Source: Janibacter sp. Soil728 (lineage in GTDB: Bacteria; Actinomycetota; Actinomycetes; Actinomycetales; Dermatophilaceae). Taken from it: a stretch of DNA of 64,000 nucleotides. Of this stretch, positions 8,464 through 16,544 are shown in pieces. The notes beneath the pieces are model-generated. The model was not told the DNA's origin, ran no database searches, and saw only the letters and a list, made by a program, of their open reading frames with translations. The position numbers were made by a program, and so were the translations under genes. Each line of letters starts with the position of its first letter. Position 1 is the first letter of the stretch. The stretch spans positions 510,446-574,445 of the forward strand of contig NZ_LMRZ01000004.1 of the NCBI RefSeq assembly GCF_001428305.1. The letters run 5' to 3'.

Positions 8464-9750
8464 TCAGGTGAAGAGGGCCTGGCCGATGTACTCGCCCTCG
8501 CCGGCTCCCGGGGGGACGGCGAAGAGGGCGGACCCGGTGAACTTCAGGTACTCCATCATGGCGTCGTTCTTGGCCATGGCGTTCTGCATCGGGATGAACT
8601 GCGTGGCCGGGTCGCGCACGTAGGCGAGGAAGAACAGACCAGCGTCCAGCGTCCCGAGGTCGGTCGACCCGTCCACGAAGTTGTAGCCGCGGCGCAGGAT
8701 GCGCGCTCCGTGGTTGTGGTCGGGGTGGACGACGGCGACGTGCGAGTCCTTGGGCACGACCGGTCCGCCCCGCCCGGGCATCGCGAAGTCCGGGTCGTCG
8801 TGCTCCTGCCCTCCGGACAGGGGGGCGCCGCTGTCCTTGGTGCGGCCGATGAGCGACTCCTGCTCGCCGAGCCCCTGCCGGTCCCAGGTCTCGATGACCA
8901 TGTTGATCCGGCGCACGGCGAGGTAGGACCCGCCGGCGAGCCAGTCGCCACCGTGGTCGTCGGGCTGGACCCAGACGTGCTCGTCCAGTGCCTTCGCCTC
9001 CTCCACCAAGATGTTCTTGGTGCCGTCCTTGAAGCCGAAGAGGTTGCGCGGGGTGGCCTGGCCCGCTGTGGTGCTGGAGGTGCGGCCGAAGCCCAGCTGG
9101 GACCACCGCACCGACACCGTGCCGAAGCCGATGCGCGCGAGGTTGCGGATGGCGTGGACCGCCACCTGGGGGTCGTCGGCGCAGGCCTGGATGCACAGGT
9201 CACCCCGGCTGCGGGCCTGGTCGAGCTGGTCGCCGGGGAAGTGCGGCAGGTCCTTGAGGACGTCGGGCTGACGGCCCCCCAGGCCGAAGCGGTCCTTGCC
9301 CTCCTCGTCGGCGAACAGTCCGGGGCCGAACCCGAAGGTGATCGTCAACCGTGACGGAGGCAGGCCGATGGCCTCGCCGGTGTCGTCCGGCGGCAGTCGG
9401 TAGTCGCCCTCCACGGGCCCGATCGGTCCGGCCGGTCCGCCGTCCATGAGCCGCTCGGCGGCGAGGGTCCACTCCTTCAGCAGGGAGATCAGCCGTGCCC
9501 GCGATGTCGTGGTGACGTCGAAGGCCGCGAAGTGCAGCCGGTCCTGGACCGGCGTCGTGATCCCCGGCTGGTGGGCACCACGCAGCGCGAAGGGGGAGGG
9601 GGGCGCCCCCTTCGTCGGTTCGGCAGCCGTGGCCCGACCGGCGGTGAATCCACCGGCGATGCCGATGGCCGAGGCCACCGCCCCGGTCCCGATCATCGCG
9701 CGTCGCGACGGGCCGAAGGAGGTGCTCTCGCTGGTCTCGTCCTCGGTCAC
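8464..9750 (-). CDS. efeB: Dyp-type haem peroxidase/deferrochelatase EfeB, Tat-exported
   Basis: Third component of the EfeUOB ferrous-iron uptake system; the extracytoplasmic haem enzyme is thought to oxidise Fe(II) or strip iron from haem. It is 428 residues from GTG 9750, overlapping the efeO stop by four bases (GTGA). The N-terminus has a twin-arginine signal (SRRAMIG followed by an Ala/Gly-rich hydrophobic stretch, about residues 16-42). The Dyp signatures are GFKDGTKNI with the distal Asp, and the proximal-haem region VHPDHNHGARILRRGYNF. It is last in the efeU-efeO-efeB operon; no convincing terminator follows before 8341. Confidence 0.95.
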   Translation of the reverse strand: MTEDETSESTSFGPSRRAMIGTGAVASAIGIAGGFTAGRATAAEPTKGAPPSPFALRGAHQPGITTPVQDRLHFAAFDVTTTSRARLISLLKEWTLAAERLMDGGPAGPIGPVEGDYRLPPDDTGEAIGLPPSRLTITFGFGPGLFADEEGKDRFGLGGRQPDVLKDLPHFPGDQLDQARSRGDLCIQACADDPQVAVHAIRNLARIGFGTVSVRWSQLGFGRTSSTTAGQATPRNLFGFKDGTKNILVEEAKALDEHVWVQPDDHGGDWLAGGSYLAVRRINMVIETWDRQGLGEQESLIGRTKDSGAPLSGGQEHDDPDFAMPGRGGPVVPKDSHVAVVHPDHNHGARILRRGYNFVDGSTDLGTLDAGLFFLAYVRDPATQFIPMQNAMAKNDAMMEYLKFTGSALFAVPPGAGEGEYIGQALFT

Positions 9751-10910
9751 ACGACCGCCGCCGTCAGCTTGGACAGGGGCTCGGACAGCGCGTTGACCGC
9801 GTCGGAGAGGGCCTTGACCTCGTCCTTGGTCAGGTCGGTGTAGGAGACGAAGCCGTCGCCCTCCTTGTGCTGGTCGAGCAGCTTCTGCAGCGCGGCGAAG
9901 CGGGTGTCGAGCTGCGTGGCCAGCTCCTTGTCGCCCTTGGCCACGAGGATCGGTCGCACGCCGTCGTAGCCGACCTTGGCGCCGTCGACATTGGCCTGGA
10001 AGTCCCACAGGTCGGTGTGCGACCAGATCTCCTCCTCGCCGGTGACCTTGCCCGTGGCGACCTCCTCGAGCAGGCCGCGGGAGCCGTTGGCGATCTGGTC
10101 GATGGTGAAGGTCATCTTCTGGATGCGCGTGTCCAGGGTCGTGGTGTTCTTCAGCAGGTCCTGGCCGTAGGTCTTGCGCTCCGTGTCGGTGAGCGCGGTG
10201 TAGTCCTTGGCCTCCTGCGGCCACAGGTCCTTCTCGATGCGGTGCCAGCCGGTCCACTTCTGCCCGGGCTCGAGGTCGGCCTCGCGGGCGTCCATCTTGG
10301 GGTCGAGGTCGCCGAAGGACTCGGCGACGGTCTCGATCCGCTCCCAGTGCACCCGGGCCTTGGCGTAGAGGTCGCGGGCCTCCTCGTCCTTGCCGGCCTC
10401 GTAGAGCTGGACGAACTTCGTGGTCTTGGTGAGCAGCTGGTCGGACTGGTCCTTGACGTACGCGGCGTAGTTGGTCTGGGCCTGCTCGACGCTGGCCTGG
10501 TCGCCGGCGTCGACGGGGGTGTCGGACTTCGCGACGGTGAAGTCGGCGCGGATGCCCTCGCCCTTCATGCCGGGCTTGCAGGCCGTCGAGTAGGACCCGG
10601 CGGGCACGTTGACGACGAGGTCCCGGGAGAGCTGGGGCCCGATGTTCTCCACCTCGCCGACGATGCGCAGCCCGTCCTCGCCCAAGAGGTAGAACTCCGT
10701 GACCTTGCTCCCGGAGTTGGTGACCGTGAAGGTCACCGGACCCGCAGGGACCTCGGTGCTCGAGACCTCGCAGGCGTCGTCGGTGGAGGTGACGGTGACC
10801 GTCCCGTCACTGCCGTCGGCTCCCGTGCTGGGGGAGTTGCTCGTGCACGCGGCCATCGCGGGTACGAGCAGGGCGAGGCTGGCGGCGGTGGCGAGGTGTC
10901 GCAGGTTCAT
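9747..10910 (-). CDS. efeO: Iron uptake lipoprotein EfeO (cupredoxin plus M75 domain)
   Basis: Surface iron-binding component that passes iron to the EfeU permease. It is 387 residues. The signal ends in a lipobox (VPAMAAC, Cys about 22), so it is lipid-anchored outside the membrane. Residues about 35-130 are the cupredoxin-like domain (ACEVSSTEVPAGPVTFTVTN, CKPGMKGEG). Residues 145-387 form the M75/imelysin-like domain with the HxxE motif HRIE in WTGWHRIEKDLW. ATG 10910 is chosen because the signal begins there. Downstream of efeU after 41 bases; efeB overlaps its stop. Confidence 0.95.
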   Translation of the reverse strand: MNLRHLATAASLALLVPAMAACTSNSPSTGADGSDGTVTVTSTDDACEVSSTEVPAGPVTFTVTNSGSKVTEFYLLGEDGLRIVGEVENIGPQLSRDLVVNVPAGSYSTACKPGMKGEGIRADFTVAKSDTPVDAGDQASVEQAQTNYAAYVKDQSDQLLTKTTKFVQLYEAGKDEEARDLYAKARVHWERIETVAESFGDLDPKMDAREADLEPGQKWTGWHRIEKDLWPQEAKDYTALTDTERKTYGQDLLKNTTTLDTRIQKMTFTIDQIANGSRGLLEEVATGKVTGEEEIWSHTDLWDFQANVDGAKVGYDGVRPILVAKGDKELATQLDTRFAALQKLLDQHKEGDGFVSYTDLTKDEVKALSDAVNALSEPLSKLTAAVV

Positions 10911-10951
10911 CGGGGTCCTTGGTGTGTGGCGGATCGGGCGAAGGGGGGTGC

Positions 10952-11806
10952 TCACGCCGACGCGATGGTCTGGCGGGGAGCGGTGGGTTGGGTCCGCAGG
11001 CGGCTGCCGCGGATGAAGAGGGTGAGGACCGGGACGACGTAGGCGACCCAGGCGACCGCCTGCAGCAGCGTGGTCCGCGGTGTGAAGTTGAAGATGCCCT
11101 TGAGCAGGGTGGCGTACCAGGACGTCGGGTCGATGACGTGCGAGACGTCGAAGGCGAGGGTGTTCAGCCCCGGCAGGAAGCGCGCCTCCTGCAGGTCGTG
11201 GATGCCGTAGGCGAGGACGCCCGCAGCGACGAGCACGAGGAAGGCTCCGGTCCACGTGAAGAAGGTCGACAGGTTGATCGAGATCGCGCCTCGGTAGATG
11301 AGCCAGCCGAGGACGACCGCGGTGGCCAGCCCGAGGGTGGCGCCCAGTACGGGAGTCCACGTCGAGCCTCCGTCACCGCTCACTGCGCGTGAGGTGGCCC
11401 AGAGGAAGAGGGCGGTCTCCAGCCCCTCGCGGCCGACGGCGAGGACGGCGACGACGACCAGGCCCCAGGCGCTCCCTTCGGCTGCCGCGTCGATGCGGCC
11501 GCGCAGCTCGCCGCCGAGGCCCCGCGCGGTGCGTGCCATCCAGAAGACCATCCAGGTGACGAAGCCGACGGCGATGATCGACAGGGTGCCGCCGATGAGC
11601 TCCTGAGCCTCGAAGGTCAGGCCGCGGGGCCCGAAGGTGAGCAGCGCACCGAAGGCGAGGCTGATCGCGATGGCCACACCGACGCCGGTCCAGATGCGGG
11701 GGAGCAGGTGACGACGCTCGCTCTTGACGAGGTAGGCGACGAGGATGCTCACGACGAGGGCCGCTTCGAGGCCTTCGCGCAGACCGATGAGGTAGTTGGC
11801 GAGCAC
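10952..11806 (-). CDS. efeU: Ferrous iron permease EfeU (FTR1/OFeT family)
   Basis: Inner-membrane iron channel of the EfeUOB system. It is 284 residues with about seven hydrophobic segments. Both FTR1 iron-binding motifs are intact: REGLE at residues 10-14 and REGLE at 126-130. The GTG at 11806 gives the standard [14 protein letters not shown]-terminus; AGGAG lies upstream at longer than usual spacing. An iron box 21 bases upstream predicts repression by a DtxR/IdeR-family regulator when iron is plentiful. Confidence 0.95.
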   Translation of the reverse strand: MLANYLIGLREGLEAALVVSILVAYLVKSERRHLLPRIWTGVGVAIAISLAFGALLTFGPRGLTFEAQELIGGTLSIIAVGFVTWMVFWMARTARGLGGELRGRIDAAAEGSAWGLVVVAVLAVGREGLETALFLWATSRAVSGDGGSTWTPVLGATLGLATAVVLGWLIYRGAISINLSTFFTWTGAFLVLVAAGVLAYGIHDLQEARFLPGLNTLAFDVSHVIDPTSWYATLLKGIFNFTPRTTLLQAVAWVAYVVPVLTLFIRGSRLRTQPTAPRQTIASA

Positions 11807-11826
11807 ACTGAGGAATGTACTCCTAC

Positions 11827-11845
11827 TTTGGGCAGCCTCACCTAA
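11827..11845. promoter_or_regulatory. DtxR/IdeR-type iron box for efeUOB
   Basis: Read on the minus strand, TTAGGTGAGGCTGCCCAAA matches 15 of 19 positions of the IdeR/DtxR consensus TTAGGTTAGGCTAACCTAA. It lies immediately upstream of efeU. The function of the operon makes a chance match unlikely. Confidence 0.75.
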
Positions 11846-11860
11846 GTGTCGATGGATGTC

Positions 11861-11875
11861 TCGCGACTCAGGACT
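11861..11875. repeat. Third copy of the tRNA-Gly terminator arm
   Basis: TCGCGACTCAGGACT repeats the arm of the adjacent tRNA-Gly terminator in direct orientation with the copy at 11933-11946 and inverted relative to 11902-11916. It lies beyond the T-run, between the terminator and efeU, so it could pair alternatively with the terminator arm or be a duplicated terminator remnant. Confidence 0.6.
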
Positions 11876-11893
11876 GTGGACCCGCGCGAACCC

Positions 11894-11946
11894 ACAAAAA
11901 AAGTCCTGAGTCGCGACACCGTGTCAACGATGTCGCGACTCAGGAC
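11894..11946 (-). terminator. Rho-independent terminator of tRNA-Gly
   Basis: On the minus strand a perfect 16-bp stem (GTCCTGAGTCGCGACA from 11946-11931 with its complement 11918-11903), a 12-base loop and seven T residues (11902-11896) follow the tRNA 3' end by only two bases. It insulates the tRNA from efeU, which is transcribed in the same direction. Confidence 0.93.
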
Positions 11947-11948
11947 AG

Positions 11949-12022
11949 TGGAGCGGGCGACGGGAATCGAACCCGCGTAGCCAGTTTGGAAGACTGGGGC
12001 TCTACCATTGAGCTACGCCCGC
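11949..12022 (-). tRNA. tRNA-Gly (anticodon TCC), CCA encoded
   Basis: The minus strand folds as a full cloverleaf: acceptor GCGGGCG/CGCCCGC, D arm GCTC...GAGC, anticodon stem CCAGT/ACTGG around loop CTTCCAA (anticodon TCC), T arm GCGGGTTCGATTCCCGT, discriminator T and an encoded CCA (complement of 11949-11951). The length is 74 bases with CCA. Confidence 0.96.
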
Positions 12023-12112
12023 GCGCTCGCCCACCAACTGGCCTGTGCCAGCGGGCGGTTGAGCAGGGGCTAGCCTAGACCCCGCTCGTGACTCGATCAC
12101 AATCGGGGCACG

Positions 12113-12186
12113 CGGGGTATGGCGCAGGTTGGTAGCGCGTCCGCTTTGGGAGCGGAAGGTCGTCGGTTCGAATCCGGCTACCCCGA
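12113..12186 (+). tRNA. tRNA-Pro (anticodon TGG)
   Basis: The cloverleaf has acceptor CGGGGTA/TACCCCG, a D arm with GCGC...GCGC, anticodon stem TCCGC/GCGGA around loop TTTGGGA (anticodon TGG), T arm with GGTTCGAATCC and discriminator A at 12186. CCA is not encoded, unlike the neighbouring tRNA-Gly. It is divergent from tRNA-Gly. The rest of the 11807-12279 gene-free stretch holds only the tRNA terminator, the repeat and the iron box. Confidence 0.95.
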
Positions 12187-12279
12187 CACGATGTTCGACC
12201 CGCTGGGTGGTCGATCGGATGGCAGGCCGACGTCCGTGACCTCAGCCCCGACCAGGGAATGATCCGCGAGGCCGCGGCC

Positions 12280-13095
12280 TCAGGCCAGGAGGCGGACGCT
12301 GAAGAGGTCCAGGACCTCGTCCAGCGCGGCCCGGGTCGGCGAGCCGGCGCGATCGACGAGGTGCTCGGTGAGCACCGAGTGGGGCGCCCCGATGCCCTCG
12401 GGGTTGGCCGCGTCGTCGTCGAGCTCGATCGCCACGAAGGCATCACCCAGCCGTCGGCGCAGCCCCTCGAAGCGGGCGTCGGGGCAGACCTTGTCGCTGC
12501 GGAAGCGCAGCCCCAGCACCTGCAGGCCTGCGGCGCAACGCTGCTCGACGACGGCGAGGTCCTCCTCGGAGATGTCGGTGACGGCCTCCCTTCGTCGGCC
12601 GATCGCGAGGGGGAGGGAGGGCTGGGACAGCACGGGGGCGACCACGACATCGTCGGTCGCCATGGCGAGGGCGAAGCCACCGGTCAGGCACATGCCGACG
12701 ACGCCGATGCCGGGCCCGCCGCAGCGCTCGTGCTCGTGCCGGGCCAGCGCGCGCAGCCACGGGATGACCGGTGAGGTCCGCCCGACGGCGAAGAGAGCGA
12801 ACTCGCGACTGACGCAGACCTGCCCGATCGCGCGGGCGGCGGCGGTGATCGCCCCGAGGCGTCCGTGGGCGTCCGGGTGGAGGTCACGGCCGGCCGTCCC
12901 GAAGAGCACCGGCAGGACCACGGTGCATCCGAGGGCGCGCACTCGTCGGGCGAAGCCGGCGACCGCTGGGGTGACGCCGGGGAACTCCGCGATGACCAGG
13001 ACGGCCGGTCCGGAGCCCGACCTCAGGATCTGGTGGTCGGTGCCGCCATGCCGGAAGGACTCGGACGTGAAGTCGTCGAGCAGGTCGTCGCTCAC
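12280..13095 (-). CDS. Dienelactone hydrolase family protein
   Basis: A 271-residue alpha/beta-hydrolase of the dienelactone hydrolase family. The nucleophile elbow is GMCLTGG (Cys136), the family's cysteine nucleophile; an Asp after the sixth strand and HSVLTEH near the C-terminus supply acid and histidine candidates. There is no signal peptide. No aromatic-degradation genes accompany it, so the substrate is unknown. It starts nine bases after the stop of the upstream membrane-protein gene on the same strand and is probably co-transcribed with it. Confidence 0.82.
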   Translation of the reverse strand: MSDDLLDDFTSESFRHGGTDHQILRSGSGPAVLVIAEFPGVTPAVAGFARRVRALGCTVVLPVLFGTAGRDLHPDAHGRLGAITAAARAIGQVCVSREFALFAVGRTSPVIPWLRALARHEHERCGGPGIGVVGMCLTGGFALAMATDDVVVAPVLSQPSLPLAIGRRREAVTDISEEDLAVVEQRCAAGLQVLGLRFRSDKVCPDARFEGLRRRLGDAFVAIELDDDAANPEGIGAPHSVLTEHLVDRAGSPTRAALDEVLDLFSVRLLA

Positions 13096-13104
13096 GTCGA
13101 CCTC

Positions 13105-13626
13105 TCAGTACTGCTGGTAGCCGGGGGAGGACACGCCACCGAAGAGCTCGGTGAGATGGGCGCGGCCGCCGTCGCGCTCCAGGCTGCGCTCGAGCTTGGC
13201 CGCGATACGCCGTGAGGGCCACACGTGCCAGACCATCGACAGCAGCGCCCAGAAGCCACCGACGAGGTAGACCCACGCGGAGCCGGTCACCGCGGCGCCC
13301 GCGAAGGCGAGGATCGCAGGGGCCTCGGTGACGGCGAAGCGCAGGATCATCGACTGCTGCATGGCCGTCACCGACTGGCGCTGCGCGGCATCGGGCTCGG
13401 TGCCCGGCGCGATGGCCGGGGTCTTGTACCCGATGACCTCGGCCAGGCCGAAGGCCGCGACATTGAGCAGGAAGAGCCCGCCCGCCAGGAGGGGGGAGGG
13501 GTACTCGTGCAGGTCGAAGACCAGGGCGGAGACGACCCCGAGGATCGGCACCATCCCGATGACGGACATGGCCAGGATGCGCTGCGCCTGAAGGCTCTCG
13601 GACGGGCTGGCTGCCGGGGTGCTCAT
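13105..13626 (-). CDS. Hypothetical four-TM membrane protein
   Basis: A 173-residue integral membrane protein I do not recognise. Hydrophobic segments lie near residues 18-38, 45-65, 92-112 and 115-133. A polar tail follows (WPSRRIAAKLERSLERDGG and a final tyrosine-containing SSPGYQQY). The arrangement of two hairpins and a basic C-terminus resembles small actinobacterial membrane proteins of unknown role. It is divergent from tig across 165 bp and followed closely by the hydrolase-like gene. Confidence 0.7.
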   Translation of the reverse strand: MSTPAASPSESLQAQRILAMSVIGMVPILGVVSALVFDLHEYPSPLLAGGLFLLNVAAFGLAEVIGYKTPAIAPGTEPDAAQRQSVTAMQQSMILRFAVTEAPAILAFAGAAVTGSAWVYLVGGFWALLSMVWHVWPSRRIAAKLERSLERDGGRAHLTELFGGVSSPGYQQY

Positions 13627-13791
13627 GCCGTCAACCTAGCCGCGCATTCGTCCCCGAGGGTGCCAACGGATACAGTGACTCTTCGTGTCCCGGTCCGCCG
13701 GGACGGTGCGTGCGCGCCCGACCGTCTTCACGACGGCTCGAGGGCCTGCGCCCAATCCCCTTCGTCGTCCAGATCGTGTGGAGTGCCTGCA

Positions 13792-15159
13792 GTGAAGAGT
13801 GCCGTAGAGAACCTCAGCCCGACCCGGGTCAAGCTGACCGTCGAGGTCCCGAGCGAGGAGCTCCAGCCGCACGTCGACGCGGCCTTGAAGACCATCGGGT
13901 CCCAGATCCAGGTGCCCGGTTTCCGCGCCGGCCATGTGCCCGCTCGCATCATCGAGCAGCGCGTCGGCAAGGGCGCCGTGATCCAGGAGGCCGTCAACGA
14001 GGCCCTCCCCGAGTTCTTCGGCAAGGCCGTCGAGGAGACCGGTGTCAGCCCGATCGGTCAGCCCGAGGTCGACGTCACCGATGTCCCGATGACCGATGGC
14101 GAGGCGCTGAAGTTCACCGTCGAGGTCGACGTGCGTCCCGAGATCACCCTCCCGGACTACGACGGTCTGGAGATCCAGGTCGACAACCTCGAGGTCACCG
14201 ACGCTGACGTCGACGACAAGCTGACCGAGCTGCGGGAGCGCTTCGGCACCCTCGTCGGTGTCGAGCGTGCCGTCGAGACCGGTGACTTCGTGTCCATCGA
14301 CCTCAAGGCCGAGCTCGACGGCGAGCCCGTCGACTCCGTCGAGGGCGTCTCCTACGAGGTCGGCTCGGGCAACATGCTCGAGGGCATCGACGAGGCCCTC
14401 GTCGGCATGACCCAGGGCGAGACCAAGGAGTTCTCCGCTCCTCTCGCCGGTGGCGACCAGGCCGGCCAGTCCGCCGACTGCACCGTGACCGTCCAGTCGG
14501 TCAAGGTCCGCGAGTTGCCCGAGGTCGACGACGACTTCGCCCAGATGGCCAGCGAGTTCGACACCGCCGACGAGCTGCGTGCCGACCTGACCAAGCAGGC
14601 CGAGCAGGCCAAGAAGTTCGAGCAGGGCATCCAGGCCCGCGACAAGGTCCTGGCCCACCTGCTCGACAACACCGAGATCCCGCTGCCCGAGGGCATCGTC
14701 GAGGCCGAGATCCACCAGCACCTGGAGCAGGAGGACCGCCTCGAGGACGAGACCCACCGCGCCGAGGTGGACGAGTCGACCCGCTCCACGCTCAAGACGC
14801 AGTTCCTCCTCGACGCTCTCGCCGAGACCGAAGAGGTCGAGGTCGGCCAGCCCGAGCTCATCGAGTACCTCGTCATGCAGTCGCAGCAGTACGGGATGGA
14901 CCCCAACCAGTTCGCCCAGCTGCTCGACCAGCAGGGTCAGGTCCAGTCGATGGTCGCCGAGGTCGCCCGCCGCAAGGCGCTGGCCGCGGCCCTCGACAAG
15001 GCCAAGATCGTCGACGCTGACGGCAACGCCATCGACCTCGACGACATCGTCCCCGAGGGCGAGCGCGCCTCCGGTGACGTCGAGGACCTCGCCGGTGACG
15101 ACGAGGCCCCCGAGACCGTCGAGTCCGACGCGACCGAGACCGTGGACGAGAAGGCCTGA
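13792..15159 (+). CDS. tig: Trigger factor, ribosome-associated chaperone/peptidyl-prolyl isomerase
   Basis: Binds ribosomal protein uL23 at the exit tunnel and shields nascent chains. It is 455 residues from GTG 13792 (KSAVENLSPTRVKLTVEV, the family N-terminus); GGAG lies eight bases upstream. The ribosome-binding signature appears as GFRAGHVPARIIEQ (residues 44-57), the FKBP-type PPIase domain is near 155-245 (GDFVSIDLKAELDG), and a long helical C-terminal domain follows. A 35-residue acidic tail (DDIVPEGE...TETVDEKA) is typical of actinobacterial forms. It is followed by a 20-bp terminator, and the Clp protease genes lie 4.6 kb downstream on the same strand. Confidence 0.96.
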   Translation: MKSAVENLSPTRVKLTVEVPSEELQPHVDAALKTIGSQIQVPGFRAGHVPARIIEQRVGKGAVIQEAVNEALPEFFGKAVEETGVSPIGQPEVDVTDVPMTDGEALKFTVEVDVRPEITLPDYDGLEIQVDNLEVTDADVDDKLTELRERFGTLVGVERAVETGDFVSIDLKAELDGEPVDSVEGVSYEVGSGNMLEGIDEALVGMTQGETKEFSAPLAGGDQAGQSADCTVTVQSVKVRELPEVDDDFAQMASEFDTADELRADLTKQAEQAKKFEQGIQARDKVLAHLLDNTEIPLPEGIVEAEIHQHLEQEDRLEDETHRAEVDESTRSTLKTQFLLDALAETEEVEVGQPELIEYLVMQSQQYGMDPNQFAQLLDQQGQVQSMVAEVARRKALAAALDKAKIVDADGNAIDLDDIVPEGERASGDVEDLAGDDEAPETVESDATETVDEKA

Positions 15160-15174
15160 GCCACGCTCCACCCC

Positions 15175-15219
15175 GACGAAGGGGGGTCACCGCCGGTCCG
15201 GCGGTGACCCCCCTTCGTC
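15175..15219 (+). terminator. Strong hairpin terminator of tig
   Basis: A perfect 20-bp stem (15175-15194 with 15200-15219) and a five-base loop start 15 bases past the tig stop. The arms contain GACGAAGGGGGG and its complement. There is no T-run; the descending arm ends CCTTCGTC, a pattern shared with other terminators here. Confidence 0.85.
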
Positions 15220-15229
15220 ATGGCCGCCC

Positions 15230-15270
15230 TTCGAGACGCTTGCTGCGCAAGCTCCTCAGGAACCGAGGAG
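15230..15270. repeat. REP-like palindromic intergenic element
   Basis: The stretch after the tig terminator contains nested inverted repeats: GCTTGC/GCAAGC (15238-15243 and 15247-15252) and CCTC...GAGG (about 15253-15268). Its wording (TTCGAGACGCTTGCTGCG) resembles interspersed intergenic repeats that I associate with related actinobacteria. Only one copy is visible here. Confidence 0.4.
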
Positions 15271-15281
15271 GACGAGACGAG

Positions 15282-16448
15282 ATGCAGACCACGACCGCAC
15301 GCAATGCCGTGCTGGCGACCTTCGCGGTGAGCGGTTTCGCCTTTGCCTCGTGGGCCTCGCGCATCCCGACCATCCGCGCGCAGCTCGACCTCACGCCCGG
15401 GGAGCTCGGGCGCACCCTGCTCGTCGGGGCGCTCGGCTCGGTGCTCGCGCTGCCCTTCGCCGGCCGGGTCATCACCGCGGTCGGCGCGGCGCGCACGGTG
15501 ATGATCGGGGTCGTCACCGTCGCGGTGGGCCTCGTGGGGCTAGGTCTGGCGGTCGACGTCCTTGGCGATGTCGCGGTGACGGCAGCCGCGATCTTCGTCG
15601 TCGCGGTCGGGATCTCGCTGTGGGACGTCTCGATGAACCACGAGGGCGCGGCCGTCGAGCAGCGACTCGGACGCACCGTGATGCCGATCTTCCACGCCTT
15701 CTTCTCCGGTGGGACGGTCGTGGGCGCCCTGCTGGCCGCCGCACTCGTCCGGCTGGACGTGCCGGTGATCGCGCACCTGTCGGCAGCGGGCGTCGTCGCC
15801 CTGGCCGTCGGGCTGTGGGTCCCTCGTCGCTTCCTCGCCCGCGGGCTCGAGATGGGGGAGGCCGACGCCACCGAAGAGCGGCCCGGCAGCGCGTGGCTCG
15901 AGCCGCGCACCCTGGTCATCGGCCTCGTCGTCCTCGTCGCTGCGCTCACGGAGGGCACGGCCAACGACTGGATCGCCCTCGCTGTGACGGAGGGGCACCA
16001 GCAGCCGGAGGAGGTCGGGGTGCTCGCCTTCGCGACCTTCCTCGCGGCGATGACCGCTGGCCGGCTGCTCGGAGTCAGGCTGCTCGACCGCTACGGCCGG
16101 GTGCCGGTCCTGCGGGTGCTCTTCGTCCTGGCGATCGTGGGCTCGCTGCTCGTCGTCCTGGGCAACACCGCGACCGCGTTCGCCGGTGTCGTGCTGTGGG
16201 GGATCGGGGCCAGCCTGGGCTTCCCGACGGGGATGAGTGCCGCCGCGGACGACCCCGCCCGGGCTGCGGCGCGCCTGTCCGTCGTCTCGACGATCGGGTA
16301 CCTCGCCTTCATCGTCGGGCCGCCGCTGCTCGGCATGATCGGCGACCACACCGGGGTCCTGCGTTCCCTCCTCGTGGTCGGGCTGCTGGCGCTGCCAGCT
16401 CTCATCGCGGTCCCGGCCGTGCGAGAGCGTGGGCCACGGGGGCGCTGA
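15282..16448 (+). CDS. MFS transporter, YbjJ-like
   Basis: A 388-residue major facilitator with about 12 hydrophobic segments. The N-terminus (FASWASRIPTIRAQLDLTPGELG) and the SLWDVSMNHEGAAVE loop are like those of the YbjJ branch of MFS exporters; the RLLDRYGR loop between TM8 and TM9 is the repeated MFS motif A. ATG 15282 is chosen because AGGAGG lies ten bases upstream and the family N-terminus starts there; an earlier in-frame ATG at 15204 lies inside the tig terminator. The substrate cannot be inferred. Confidence 0.85.
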   Translation: MQTTTARNAVLATFAVSGFAFASWASRIPTIRAQLDLTPGELGRTLLVGALGSVLALPFAGRVITAVGAARTVMIGVVTVAVGLVGLGLAVDVLGDVAVTAAAIFVVAVGISLWDVSMNHEGAAVEQRLGRTVMPIFHAFFSGGTVVGALLAAALVRLDVPVIAHLSAAGVVALAVGLWVPRRFLARGLEMGEADATEERPGSAWLEPRTLVIGLVVLVAALTEGTANDWIALAVTEGHQQPEEVGVLAFATFLAAMTAGRLLGVRLLDRYGRVPVLRVLFVLAIVGSLLVVLGNTATAFAGVVLWGIGASLGFPTGMSAAADDPARAAARLSVVSTIGYLAFIVGPPLLGMIGDHTGVLRSLLVVGLLALPALIAVPAVRERGPRGR

Positions 16449-16480
16449 CCCAGAGCGCGCTGATCCGACCCGACCTGAAT

Positions 16481-16504
16481 CCGCATTACCCTATGGCAAT
16501 GTGG
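16481..16504. repeat. Degenerate copy of the GCATTGCC-CTAT-GGCAATGC palindrome
   Basis: GCATTACC-CTAT-GGCAATGT (16483-16502) is an imperfect inverted repeat sharing core and spacer with the two perfect copies at 41101-41170. It lies 42 bases upstream of the thioesterase start, in the only intergenic gap available for that gene's promoter, so it could be an operator. Confidence 0.6.
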
Positions 16505-16544
16505 TTGGACAGATGTTCAATCGCGTTCGCCCGAGGAGAGAGAC

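Noticed and set aside
11949-12186. tRNA pair as an integration site of a genomic island
   Set aside because: No integrase, no duplicated tRNA 3' end and no change in composition nearby.
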